A stretch of 64,000 bases of DNA from CAVYXF01 sp963772335 (GTDB lineage: Bacteria > Pseudomonadota > Alphaproteobacteria > Rhizobiales > Rhodomicrobiaceae), in contig CAVYXF010000005.1 of assembly GCA_963772335.1 (NCBI GenBank), positions 434,001 through 498,000 of the forward strand, in the 5' to 3' direction. Made by a program: the position numbers and the translations under genes. Under the pieces are notes generated by a model. That model searched no databases. It worked only from the letters and a program-made list of their open reading frames with translations, and was not told where the DNA came from. This document shows positions 7,957-16,125 of this stretch, piece by piece; position 1 is the stretch's first letter, and each line of letters starts with the position of its first letter.

Positions 7957-8772
7957 ATGAGTTTGAGTAGCCTGGAAATTCAGCGCTATAAGCGACATCT
8001 CCTGTTAAAGGAGGTTGGCGGCGCCGGTCAGCAGAAGCTGAAGGAGGCGCGCGTACTGGTTGTGGGCGCGGGAGGGCTCGGGTCGCCTCTCATTCTGTAT
8101 CTGGCTGCCGCAGGGGTGGGTCATATCGGTATAATCGATGATGATCGGGTCTCGCTCGACAACTTGCAGCGGCAAATCGTTCACGACACACTTCATATTG
8201 ACGTACTGAAGGTTGAAAGCGCGGCAGAGACAGTCCGCGGCCTCAATCCGCACGTCGTCGTCGAGCCGATCCCGCAGCGCCTGACGGCAGAGAATGCCGT
8301 CGAGTTGATTGCCGGCTATGATATTGTGGCAGACGGCTCCGACAATTTCGCCACACGTTATCTGGTTAACGATGCCTGCTATTTCGCCAAGCGCCCGCTG
8401 GTGTTCGCCGCGCTCGGTCCGTTCGACGGGTATCTGTCCACCTTTCGCGCCTATGAACGCGGCGAGAATGGTGATCCCAAGCCCTCTTACCGTTGTATCT
8501 TCCCCGAGGCACCGCCGCCGGGAACCGTGCCGAGCTGTCAGGAGGCGGGCATTCTCGGCGCCGTGGCCGGCGTCGTCGGGACATTGCAGGCCGTGGAGGT
8601 GCTCAAAGAATTGCTCGGCATTGGTAAGTCGCTCTGCGGCAGACTGATGGTGTTTGATGCACTCGCCGGCCGATTTGAGACGATTGCTATCGCATGGGAT
8701 CCGGATAATCCGCTCACAGGGCGGCAGCCATCCATTACTGACCTGAGCGTGCATATGCCTAAGGCCGCGTGA
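7957..8772 (+). CDS. moeB: MoeB/ThiF/HesA-family E1-like adenylyltransferase
   Basis: A 271-residue E1-like enzyme that adenylates the C-terminal glycine of a ubiquitin-like sulfur carrier such as MoaD or ThiS. The ATP-binding motif VVGAGGLGSPLILYLAAAGV lies near residues 34-53, followed by IDDDRVSLDNLQRQ, the acceptor-binding DGSDNFATRYLVNDAC, and SYRCIFPEAPPPGTVPSC with the putative catalytic cysteine. The paired C-terminal CxxC zinc site of E. coli MoeB is replaced by NPLTG, as in many alphaproteobacterial members. The ATG at 7957 is preferred over the frame reaching 7894 inside dut. Molybdopterin rather than thiamine is favoured by overall similarity, with fdhD nearby, but the partner is not encoded here. 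Confidence 0.85.
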   Translation: MSLSSLEIQRYKRHLLLKEVGGAGQQKLKEARVLVVGAGGLGSPLILYLAAAGVGHIGIIDDDRVSLDNLQRQIVHDTLHIDVLKVESAAETVRGLNPHVVVEPIPQRLTAENAVELIAGYDIVADGSDNFATRYLVNDACYFAKRPLVFAALGPFDGYLSTFRAYERGENGDPKPSYRCIFPEAPPPGTVPSCQEAGILGAVAGVVGTLQAVEVLKELLGIGKSLCGRLMVFDALAGRFETIAIAWDPDNPLTGRQPSITDLSVHMPKAA

Positions 8773-8834
8773 ATACGTGGCCTGGAACTCCGAGTGGGGC
8801 AGCTTGTTTCGAACAAAACGATGGAGTGCGTGTC

Positions 8835-9362
8835 ATGAGCAAGACGGCCGAGCGGACCCATCCGAAACTTTGGGAAGAGGTAAAAGCGGAAGTAAAAGAG
8901 AGCGATAAAGGCGGCAAGGCGGGTGAATGGTCCGCACGTAAGGCGCAGCTCGCCGTCCAGGAATACAAAAAACGCGGCGGGGGTTATCGCGGCCGCAAGT
9001 CTGACGACAATGCGCTCAAGCAGTGGACCGAGCAGGAGTGGGGCACGGCATCCGGCAAGGACAGCCGGGAAACCGGAGAGCGTTATCTTCCGCAGGAAGC
9101 ACGCGAGCACCTTTCAGAGAAGGAATATCGCGCTACCAGCGAGAAAAAGCGCGAGGATACACGCAACGGTCAGCAATATTCCGAGCAGCCGCGTGAGATT
9201 GCCACCAAAACCGCGCGCTATCGCCAGACGAGCAACACGCAGCATTCATTAGAACGCACCCGGTCAGACCTGATGCGCGAAGCCAGGCAGCTCGAGATCG
9301 CCGGCCGCTCGCGGATGACAAAGGACGAGCTCACCACGGCCATCCGCTACGCGAAGCATTAG
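8835..9362 (+). CDS. Charged protein with C-terminal Rho_N-like (SAP-like) motif
   Basis: A 175-residue, very hydrophilic protein rich in Lys, Glu and Arg. The N-terminal part, HPKLWEEVKAEVKESDKGGKAGEWSARKAQL, resembles the DUF5872 family. The C-terminus ERTRSDLMREARQLEIAGRSRMTKDELTTAIR (about residues 142-173) matches the Rho termination factor N-terminal / SAP-like helix-extended-loop-helix seen in small nucleic-acid-binding proteins. GGAG at 8823-8826 supports the ATG at 8835. It stands after the moeB-like gene with a 62-base gap. Binding of DNA or RNA is likely from the motif and charge; a stress or chromatin role is only a guess. Confidence 0.75.
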   Translation: MSKTAERTHPKLWEEVKAEVKESDKGGKAGEWSARKAQLAVQEYKKRGGGYRGRKSDDNALKQWTEQEWGTASGKDSRETGERYLPQEAREHLSEKEYRATSEKKREDTRNGQQYSEQPREIATKTARYRQTSNTQHSLERTRSDLMREARQLEIAGRSRMTKDELTTAIRYAKH

Positions 9363-9393
9363 ACGGAGCGGCTCGGAGGCAACGATAGCGTGC

Positions 9394-9864
9394 CTAAAGG
9401 AAAATCAACACGATCGCAGCCGACGCTGCAGCTGCCACCAATGCCATAATGATAAGAGAGACGGGAACGGCCGGGCCACTCCTTTGCCTCGCGCTTGCCG
9501 GCCGCGCCCTCCCGGTCGTGCGAAGGACAGGCTCTCGAAAATCGTCGCGCGGGAGTGGTGTGACCGCCGCGTCCTTGACAGTGAATGACGCTTCCTCCGG
9601 ATCATGCTGGGCACTCTTTGCCTCGGTGGAAGCAATAAGCTCCACATCTTCATCTAATAGATCGTCCGCTAAGCCAGGCCGCAGAGTCTCTTCCTGCTTC
9701 GCTCGGCTCGGTTTCGAGTCTGCGGCGCGGCCAGGGGCAGGCCTATTTGTGGGGCTTGGGGACCTTTGGATATCGGGCGCGCCTTGTGAAACGGCAGGCG
9801 TCTCGACCCCACCGTTCTTCTCTGGGCCATTTTCCGGCTGCGTTACGCGGGCGGGACGAGGCAT
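9394..9864 (-). CDS. Tail-anchored hypothetical membrane protein
   Basis: A 156-residue protein with a long polar, proline-rich, low-complexity N-terminal part and one hydrophobic C-terminal helix, VSLIIMALVAAAASAAIVLIFL, ending at the stop codon. This is the architecture of a tail-anchored inner-membrane protein with its bulk in the cytoplasm. The second of two adjacent ATG codons (9864) is chosen because AGAGGA is six bases upstream. It converges with the Rho_N-like gene. No family is recognised and no function is offered. Confidence 0.6.
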   Translation of the reverse strand: MPRPARVTQPENGPEKNGGVETPAVSQGAPDIQRSPSPTNRPAPGRAADSKPSRAKQEETLRPGLADDLLDEDVELIASTEAKSAQHDPEEASFTVKDAAVTPLPRDDFREPVLRTTGRARPASARQRSGPAVPVSLIIMALVAAAASAAIVLIFL

Positions 9865-10005
9865 CATACATCCTCTGTGGGCACGTCTGAGCAAGCCGGC
9901 TCAGCACCGACTTCGTAACGAAACGTCCCGCCCGCCCCGGCGGTTTCTCGACATTCAAAATTTTCCTAAATCGCTCAATGATGTTCTTACGTTTAGCGCT
10001 TGCCC

Positions 10006-10891
10006 TCAAGCGGCCGCGAACACGCTGAAAGGGTCATTGAACACCAGAGCGCTGTCAGCGCGCGCCAGAGAGACCAACGTCAGTCGCGCGGCCTCGGCTC
10101 GTGCGACGGCAAGGCTGGTCGGCGCGGAGATGGTGACCAGCGCAGGCGCGCGGGCAATCACCGCCTTCTCGACAAGCTCATAGGAGCAGCGGCTGGTCAG
10201 CAGGAAATAGCCCTCACGCGCATCTCTACCGTCGCGCGCCATGCAGCCGATCAGCTTGTCGAGGGCGTTATGACGGCCGACATCCTCGCGCACTAGCAGA
10301 GGTTCCCCTCCCGGCGAGACGAAAAACGCGGCGTGCATGGCTCCCGTCGCTTTGTTCAGCCCCTGCAGGTCGCGACTGGCGGAAAGTGCACGGAAGATCG
10401 AGGCGCGGGAGATCTGCGGCGCCGCTTCGATGGGCCTGAGCGCATGCACGGCCTGATCCAGCTCGACAAGGCCGCAGAATTCCGCAACCGGTCTGCCCGA
10501 CCAGATTGCGGCGGCGCTCGGTGAGCACTTTGAAGCGTTCCTGCGGAATGGCGATCTGGGCGAGATAGCCGACCGGCAGCCGCAAAAGCTCGATGCTTTC
10601 GATCTCTCCGGCCCTCTCGATAATCTCCTGCGTCAGACTGAACCCATAAACGAAGTCCTCCAGCTCCGTCGGCGTCACCATCATCACCGCATGGGCAAGG
10701 CCGTTGAAGGCCAGCGAGAAAGGCACCTCGCCGGCAATGTCGCGCTCCATGACGCGGTCGCCGGCACCATCGCTAGCGAGGCGCAGGGGTGCGCGATGCT
10801 CGATAATGGCGGTGCTGACGGGCTCCCCCGAAAGCTCCTCCCCATCCAAATCCTCGGCGCGAATTTCCACGACCATGGCCAGCCACTCCAT
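10006..10891 (-). CDS. fdhD: FdhD formate dehydrogenase sulfurtransferase, with apparent +1 frameshift
   Basis: FdhD carries sulfur from IscS to the bis-MGD molybdenum cofactor of formate dehydrogenase. The first frame gives RRNLVGQTGCGI (Cys136) and then reads into nonsense; the second frame continues as the normal C-terminal half, with VREDVGRHNALDKLIG and LLTSRCSYELVEKA. Dropping one base at 10477 gives TGCGICGLVELDQAVHALRP, exactly the family CxxC region, for 294 residues. The insertion therefore falls inside the catalytic CxxC. Starts at 10891 and 10876 are both possible; the latter has GGAG upstream. No formate dehydrogenase is encoded in the window. A sequencing error or a true null allele would both explain it. 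Confidence 0.9.
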
Positions 10892-10948
10892 GCTTTCTCA
10901 AGCCTTAGATAGGAGCGACAGGGCCGCGGCGTCAAATGGCCAGGCGGA

Positions 10949-11233
10949 TTACTGCGACTTCTTCAGGAAGGCATAGTCGGCAGAGTAGGGCACGGGAAGA
11001 AAGGCGCCCGCCGTTTCGCAGGAGCCTTCCGCGACACCGCCCTTGGCGTTCAGCCGCTGGATGGTGGTCACGCCGGAGAGCTGCCCTAGGCTGCGCTGAG
11101 CCGTCACCTCAAGCTTCAGGAGGGGTATATCCTTCTCGGCACCTTCTTCCTCGAAGGTGACAGGCAAGCACTCTAGGAGGATGCTGGGCAGGCCGGGAGG
11201 TGCAGGCAGCACGATGCCGCCTGCCCGCACCAT
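10949..11233 (-). CDS. Hypothetical protein downstream of sugar dehydrogenase gene
   Basis: A 94-residue frame of unknown function beginning seven bases beyond the stop of the PQQ-type dehydrogenase gene, consistent with translational coupling. It has no signal peptide or membrane helix and contains one cysteine pair (Cys22 and Cys72). The ribosome-binding site is weak. The predicted strand-rich text, with DIPLLKLEVTAQRSLGQLSGVTTI, looks protein-like, but I do not recognise a family, so it may be a small accessory protein or a chance frame. Confidence 0.45.
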   Translation of the reverse strand: MVRAGGIVLPAPPGLPSILLECLPVTFEEEGAEKDIPLLKLEVTAQRSLGQLSGVTTIQRLNAKGGVAEGSCETAGAFLPVPYSADYAFLKKSQ

Positions 11234-11239
11234 CTGCTT

Positions 11240-12523
11240 TTAGCGTCCGTAGGAGATCCGGTAGATAGCGCCCGCAAAGTCATCCGACACGAGGAGCGAA
11301 CCATCGGGGAGCTGCGCCACAGCAACCGGCCGGCCGCTATATTCGCCGGTGTCCTGGTCCAGCCAGCCTTCGGCGAACGCGGTGGTCTCGCCCGCCGAGC
11401 CGTCGGCCTTAACGGGTGTAAACATCACCCGCGCTCCGACCGGCTTGGTGCGGTTCCAGGAGCCGTGCTGAGCCGAGAAAATACCGCCACGATATTTCTG
11501 CGGGAACATCTTGCCGGTGTAGAACATCATGCCGAGGTCGGCCGCGTGAGCCTCCATCTCCACCTGCGGGAACACGACGTCCGCCGGGGGCGTCTCGTCC
11601 TTGTATTCCTCGGTGCGCACCTTGCCGCCGCCAAACCAAGGGAAGCCGAAATTCTGGCCGGCCTGTGTGGCGCGGTTCAACTCGCCGGGAGGGATAGTGT
11701 CCCCCATGCCGTCCACCTGGTTGTCCGTGAACCAGAGATCGCCGTTGGCGGGGTTGAAATCCATGCCGACAGAGTTGCGGATGCCGCGGGCAAACACCTC
11801 GCGGTTTTTGCCGTCACGATCCATGCGGATAATGCCGCCGATGCCAGCCTCGCTATAGAGCGACAGCTTATCCTTCGGAGGCACATTGAAGGGCTGACCT
11901 AGCGCGATATAAAGCTTGTTGTCGGGCCCGATAGCGCAGACGCGCGCCGTGTGGTTGTAGGACACCTCCTCTGGCGGAATCAGCTCGCCTCCCTTGACGA
12001 CGATGCCCGCCGCCACGTCGGGGCCCTCGTAGAAGAATTCGGCCGCCGGATAGACCAGCACGCGATTCTGCTCAACGATGTAGAGGAAGCCATCCTTGGA
12101 GAAGCAGACGCCGTTGGGGATGTCCATCTGCACCGAGGGAGCGAACACCTTCACCTCGTCGGCAACGCGGTTGCGGTCGCGATCCGTAACCGCATAAACC
12201 TTAGTCTTGCGCGTGCCGACGAACACCACGCCGGCATTGGTGCCAACCGCCATATGCCGGGCATCGGGCACAATGGCGTAAAGGCTGATCTTGAAGCCCT
12301 GTGGCAGCTTGATCTTGGACAGCGATTTCTTGATGCTGTCGGCCTCTTCGCCCTTTTGCGGAACCTTTTCCATCTCGAGCGGCGTGCCGGTGGACTTGAA
12401 CTCCTGAAGCTTCTCCAGGTTGGCGCCGCCCGGCGCCGAGGTCGCTGGTTGCGCAGAAGCCGCCTGGCTCCACGCACACAAAATTGCGGCGGCAACAGCC
12501 GCTCCTTGCAATCTGCTTGTCAT
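11240..12523 (-). CDS. Periplasmic PQQ-type sugar (sorbosone-like) dehydrogenase
   Basis: A 427-residue exported protein of the soluble quinoprotein glucose/L-sorbosone dehydrogenase family, a six-bladed beta propeller that oxidises aldoses with PQQ. The signal peptide runs to AASAQ near residue 25. The propeller begins at LPQGFKISLYA; characteristic segments are FARGIRNSVGMDFNPANGDL, LWFTDNQVDGMGD, FGFPWFGGG and HAADLGMMFYTG, and it closes with GRPVAVAQLPDGSLLVSDDFAGAIYRI. The ATG at 12523 has GGGAGGA six bases upstream; longer frames lack one. The physiological substrate is unknown, and members often need externally supplied PQQ; no pqq genes are seen here. Confidence 0.9.
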   Translation of the reverse strand: MTSRLQGAAVAAAILCAWSQAASAQPATSAPGGANLEKLQEFKSTGTPLEMEKVPQKGEEADSIKKSLSKIKLPQGFKISLYAIVPDARHMAVGTNAGVVFVGTRKTKVYAVTDRDRNRVADEVKVFAPSVQMDIPNGVCFSKDGFLYIVEQNRVLVYPAAEFFYEGPDVAAGIVVKGGELIPPEEVSYNHTARVCAIGPDNKLYIALGQPFNVPPKDKLSLYSEAGIGGIIRMDRDGKNREVFARGIRNSVGMDFNPANGDLWFTDNQVDGMGDTIPPGELNRATQAGQNFGFPWFGGGKVRTEEYKDETPPADVVFPQVEMEAHAADLGMMFYTGKMFPQKYRGGIFSAQHGSWNRTKPVGARVMFTPVKADGSAGETTAFAEGWLDQDTGEYSGRPVAVAQLPDGSLLVSDDFAGAIYRISYGR

Positions 12524-12697
12524 GTGTTTCCTCCCAGTTATATGCAAGCGGCGAGAATTTAGCATTAATGACACGGGGTTAAGCAATACAGTTTGGTATC
12601 GTCCGCGCGTTCAGTGGTTTTAAACAAATCCTGCCCTTACATTTGAGGCAAATTTGATTAAACTCCGCGCAGCGGCTGAAGGCGAGATTTGGCAGTT

Positions 12698-12961
12698 ATG
12701 GTCGAACCTATCTTCCCCCGAACTCCCTGTCCACGATGCGACGGCACCGGACGGGATACAGCGGTCGGCACACAGAGCGGTGTGCCGGTAATAGTATCAA
12801 CGAGGTGCGGTTTGTGCGAAGGCAGGGGGAACCTGCCGACCATTCCTGTTGAGCCGCTGCCGCGTCTGGAAGATCGGCCGGTCCTACGGGACTTGGCGCT
12901 ATGGCCGTTCTGGACTCCAGCGATACTTTTCATCTTATTCTTCCTGTATCTCTGGCTTTAG
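12698..12961 (+). CDS. Small DnaJ-type zinc-ribbon protein with C-terminal membrane anchor
   Basis: An 87-residue protein with two CxxCxGxG-like units, CPRCDGTGRD near residue 11 and CGLCEGRG near residue 38, spaced as in DnaJ zinc fingers, followed by a terminal hydrophobic helix LWPFWTPAILFILFFLYLWL. One zinc ion could be bound by the four cysteines on the cytoplasmic side of the membrane. A TTG nine bases upstream is an alternative start. The gene is alone between the divergent sugar dehydrogenase and ada. It might be a membrane-tethered chaperone-like or redox protein; the function is not known. Confidence 0.65.
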   Translation: MVEPIFPRTPCPRCDGTGRDTAVGTQSGVPVIVSTRCGLCEGRGNLPTIPVEPLPRLEDRPVLRDLALWPFWTPAILFILFFLYLWL

Positions 12962-13048
12962 CCGCGGGCCGAAATTTACCGCGCAAGCTTCGGAGTGAAG
13001 CGCACATCGGGCCCTCTTACATTCGCAATCAGAATGTTGGAGGACGAC

Positions 13049-14131
13049 ATGATGGATATGATCGAAATGGCTGAGAAACAGCCTGTTCTCGATGAGGAGC
13101 GCTGCTGGCGCATCCTGGTCGGACCGGAAGCCGGCAGGACGGACGACTTCCTCTATGGCGTGTTGACGACCGGCGTGTTCTGCCGGCCGAGCTGCAAGGC
13201 ACGCCGTCCTCTGCGCGAGAATGTACGCTTCTTCCGTGAGGCGAAGGAGGCGGTGAGGGCAGGGCTTCGCCCCTGCAAGCGCTGCAAGCCGACGGATACG
13301 CAAGGCGGCGACAGTACTGCACGCATTGCCGCCGCGTGCCGCCGGATCGAGGCGGCTGAAGCAACGCCGCCGCTTGCCGATCTCGCGCGCGAGGCAGGGC
13401 TTAGCCCGTTCCACTTCCACCGGCTGTTCAAGGCCGCGACCGGCCTTACCCCGAAGGCTTATGCCCAGGCGGTGAAGAGCGGCCGCATGCGCGAAGGCTT
13501 GAGCGACGCCCGCTCGGTAACCGAGGCGATCTACGCCGCCGGCTATTCCTCGTCGAGCCGCTTCTATGAGGCCGACGCGCAGGCGCTCGGCATGGCGCCC
13601 AGCCGCTATCGCAGCGGGGGGAAGGGGATTCGCATCCGCTACGCCGTCGAGCCGTGCTGGCTGGGCCTTGCCCTGATCGCAGCGACCGAGAAGGGCATCT
13701 GCGCGCTGTTCTTCGGCGATGACGAGGCGACGCTGGTCGCCGAGCTCCGCGATCGTTTTCCCGCTGCCGCCATCGAGCCGGGGGGCAAGGCGCTCGACGC
13801 CGAGGTTCGCGCCGCATTGCAGGCGGTCGAGGAGCCGAACGAAGCCGGCAATTTGCCGCTCGACATTCGCGGCACCGCCTTCCAGCAGCGTGTCTGGCAG
13901 GCGCTGCGCAGTGTGCCTGCCGGGCGGACCGCGACCTACACGGAGATTGCCAGGCAGATCGGCGATGAAAGGGCCGTACGCGCTGTGGCCGGCGCCTGCG
14001 CCGCCAATCCCGTCGCGGTGGCGATCCCCTGCCACCGCATCGTCCGCAAGAGCGGTGACCTCTCCGGCTATCGCTGGGGCGTGGAGCGCAAGCGCCAGTT
14101 GCTGACGCGCGAAAGCGGGGGGAAGGCGTGA
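13049..14131 (+). CDS. ada: Ada: methylation-response regulator / O6-methylguanine-DNA methyltransferase
   Basis: A 360-residue three-part Ada protein. The N-terminal zinc domain has Cys45, Cys49, Cys76 and Cys79 (GVFCRPSCKARRP and RPCKRCKP); one of these accepts methyl from phosphotriesters and turns the protein into an activator. An AraC-type helix-turn-helix follows (LADLAREAGLSPFHFHRLFK and AIYAAGYSSSSRFYE). The C-terminal methyltransferase has the active-site PCHRIVRK, with acceptor Cys328. GGAGGA at 13039-13044 supports a start at 13049 or the adjacent ATG at 13052. It repairs O6-methylguanine and controls the adaptive response. No alkA or alkB gene lies adjacent. Confidence 0.97.
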   Translation: MMDMIEMAEKQPVLDEERCWRILVGPEAGRTDDFLYGVLTTGVFCRPSCKARRPLRENVRFFREAKEAVRAGLRPCKRCKPTDTQGGDSTARIAAACRRIEAAEATPPLADLAREAGLSPFHFHRLFKAATGLTPKAYAQAVKSGRMREGLSDARSVTEAIYAAGYSSSSRFYEADAQALGMAPSRYRSGGKGIRIRYAVEPCWLGLALIAATEKGICALFFGDDEATLVAELRDRFPAAAIEPGGKALDAEVRAALQAVEEPNEAGNLPLDIRGTAFQQRVWQALRSVPAGRTATYTEIARQIGDERAVRAVAGACAANPVAVAIPCHRIVRKSGDLSGYRWGVERKRQLLTRESGGKA

Positions 14132-14198
14132 TCCGCTCGCCGCGACCGTGGCGGGCGGGCTCGAGCGAGATGACTATTGGGGTGCACTATTCCCACGC

Positions 14199-14276
14199 CG
14201 TCATCGCGAGGCCCGTAGCGCCGAAGCAATCCATCCACCGCAGGGCAAACCCTTGTGGGCGGGTGGATTGCTTCAC
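14199..14276. repeat. GAAGCAATCC palindromic repeat, copy 2
   Basis: GAAGCAATCCA (14223-14233) pairs with TGGATTGCTTC (14264-14274), preceded by CGTCATCGCGAGGC at 14199, an alphaproteobacterial repeat start sequence. It shares its core with the copy at 965-1006 and again lies between converging genes, ada and the EF-hand gene. Confidence 0.8.
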
Positions 14277-14317
14277 CCCGCCCGCAGCAGCTAAGGTCAG
14301 CCCGGCTTGGCGACCCG

Positions 14318-14842
14318 TCAATAGCGGCCGCCGCTCCCGACCGTTGATGGTCCGGTCGGAGGAGGCGAGCTCCCGACGGCGTTTGGCCTGGCCGTCGTCT
14401 CAACCGGCGGGGCAGAAAGATTGCGCGCGGTGATCTGCTCGGGCCCGGTCAGGCGGCAATCCTTGTCTTTGTCCGCGTAAGCGAACGCCGGATTGGGACG
14501 CTCGACAAATTCCTTCCTATCGACCTTTCCGTCGCCATTGACGTCATAATACTTGAAGTTCGCCACGAGGAAGGTCCTGTCGCTCGTTGCCAGGCTTTGG
14601 AATTCAGCCTCGGTCAGGAGCCCACTGCCCGATTTGTTGGCCTTCTTGAACATATCCGCCGTCGCCGCGCGCCATTCATCACAGGTGACGACGCCATCGC
14701 GGTTCGCATCGTAACTGCTGATCCCGCTAAGGAAATTCTTATCGAGCGTGGGGACGTCCGGACCTGAAGAGCTGGAGCTGGCACAGCCTGCCGTCAGGCC
14801 GGCGGCGAGGCAGACGGTCAGTCGGGCGGTTCTGATGCGCAT
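14318..14842 (-). CDS. EF-hand calcium-binding lipoprotein
   Basis: A 174-residue exported lipoprotein. The signal peptide ends in the lipobox LTAGC, so Cys20 is the likely lipidated residue. Two good EF-hand loops follow, DANRDGVVTCDE near residues 45-56 and DVNGDGKVDRKE near 100-111, and a third degenerate one, DKDKDCRLTGPE. The C-terminal tail is rich in proline, serine and glycine. It probably binds calcium at the periplasmic face of a membrane. Such alphaproteobacterial EF-hand lipoproteins have no agreed function. No operon partner is apparent. Confidence 0.88.
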   Translation of the reverse strand: MRIRTARLTVCLAAGLTAGCASSSSSGPDVPTLDKNFLSGISSYDANRDGVVTCDEWRAATADMFKKANKSGSGLLTEAEFQSLATSDRTFLVANFKYYDVNGDGKVDRKEFVERPNPAFAYADKDKDCRLTGPEQITARNLSAPPVETTARPNAVGSSPPPTGPSTVGSGGRY

Positions 14843-15039
14843 CGGTCTCGCGCCTTCTCGGGTTCATGACTCGATGATCCGGCGTTCCCAGGGCGCCGTT
14901 CACGGCGGTCAATGATTCGGCGAGAAACCTGACCGACGGAAACGGCTTTTGTTGGACGGACCTGAGTTTTCGACCGAAATCTTCGCCCCGCCGCTGGCGA
15001 TGCACAAAAGGCAGCCCTCGGGCGTTTCTGCGCTCGCGA

Positions 15040-15696
15040 TCAGTTCGCCGCAAAGCAATAAAGCAGGCCCGCACCACCCGTGCTCTTCAGGGCATCCTGG
15101 CTGCAGCCGCCCCGCGAGGGATGCGAGGAGTTCCATGATTTGGCGGGCGGCTCTTCGTTGAGGCCGCGGCGGTCGTGATGGCCGAGCATCGCCGCGCCCT
15201 CGGTCCCGCTCTTCGTCCAGTTGCCGCAGGTCCGGTCCTCGCCGGCGGGGAAGGCGGTGCCGTTGGGCTGCGAGCCCGTCAGGATGTCGTGCGTATTAGG
15301 CTGGTCGCCGCGGCCGTTGACAGGTGCGCCCTTCTCCGTCAGCGCGGTTTCCTTGGAGATCTTATTGTCGGCGCTGTGCAGCTCCGCCACATCCCTGGCG
15401 ATCACCACGCCCTTGGCATTCTGCCACGGCCCTTTGCCGATTCGGTCGCGCGCATTCACCGCGTCGGCGCCTTGGGTTGACAGGTAAGCGCGCCAGGTCT
15501 TGCCGCTCGAGCCGGCGGCCTCAGCAAGGCTCTGGCAGATGCGGTCTGCGCCTTCGAGGCCGCCAAGATCGGCGCCCTTGCCCGAGCCGGCGCTCGAGAC
15601 GAAAAAGGTCATTTCGTTCTGCTGTGCCTGCGGCGCATCAAAGGGAACCAGTATCGCCAGTGATGCGGCGAATCCAAACCAGTAAGCGTGTTTCAT
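15040..15696 (-). CDS. Secreted lectin-like (endostatin-fold) protein
   Basis: A 218-residue exported protein. The signal peptide ends around APQAQQ near residue 26. The mature part starts MTFFVSSAGSGKGADLGGLEGADRICQSLAEAAG and continues TWRAYLSTQG and ARDRIGKGPWQNAKGVVIA, the pattern annotated as lectin in Bradyrhizobium and Rhodopseudomonas relatives. The C-terminal GGAGLLYCFAAN and the internal cysteines suggest disulfides. The fold resembles C-type lectin or endostatin domains. It is likely periplasmic or secreted, with an unknown ligand. No neighbour clarifies the role. Confidence 0.78.
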   Translation of the reverse strand: MKHAYWFGFAASLAILVPFDAPQAQQNEMTFFVSSAGSGKGADLGGLEGADRICQSLAEAAGSSGKTWRAYLSTQGADAVNARDRIGKGPWQNAKGVVIARDVAELHSADNKISKETALTEKGAPVNGRGDQPNTHDILTGSQPNGTAFPAGEDRTCGNWTKSGTEGAAMLGHHDRRGLNEEPPAKSWNSSHPSRGGCSQDALKSTGGAGLLYCFAAN

Positions 15697-16125
15697 GTTT
15701 CCTCCCTATCATGATTTAACCTGCTCCGCTAAGCGGCGAGCATGTTTTGAATGAGGCCTGTTATCGCCGATGGACCGCGATTGCAGCCTCGCGCCGCGAC
15801 CGTAGCAGGTGCATCAGGAGCCGCAAGCCAGGGCAGAAGCACGAAATCTCACGCTAGCGTGAGCGCGGTCCAAACCGCAATGGCTATGGTAAACGTTAGA
15901 TCGGCTGGGCAATGGGGGGCCCCTAAGCACCAACTTCGCTGAACGGGCTTCTGAGCCGTTATAAAACAGCTGGGCTCAAGCTCACGTCGGCCTACACAGA
16001 ACTTGGTTGAAGGCGCTCTTGGTAAGTAGGGCAGTTCATTTTTGTTTTTGAGCTAGTCGTGGGGAGGCGCACTTGCTTAGCTGGGCATGATGCAGCTTGC
16101 TTCTCTCGTCATCAAAGCCCCTTGA
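15697..16125. other. Intergenic region with a perfect 16-bp palindrome
   Basis: No supported gene in these 429 bases. The only strong feature is CTCACGCTAGCGTGAG at 15848-15863, a perfect palindrome 152 bases upstream of the lectin-like gene and 262 bases upstream of the antiporter gene, which diverge from here. It could be an operator for either gene; no factor is named. Confidence 0.6.
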
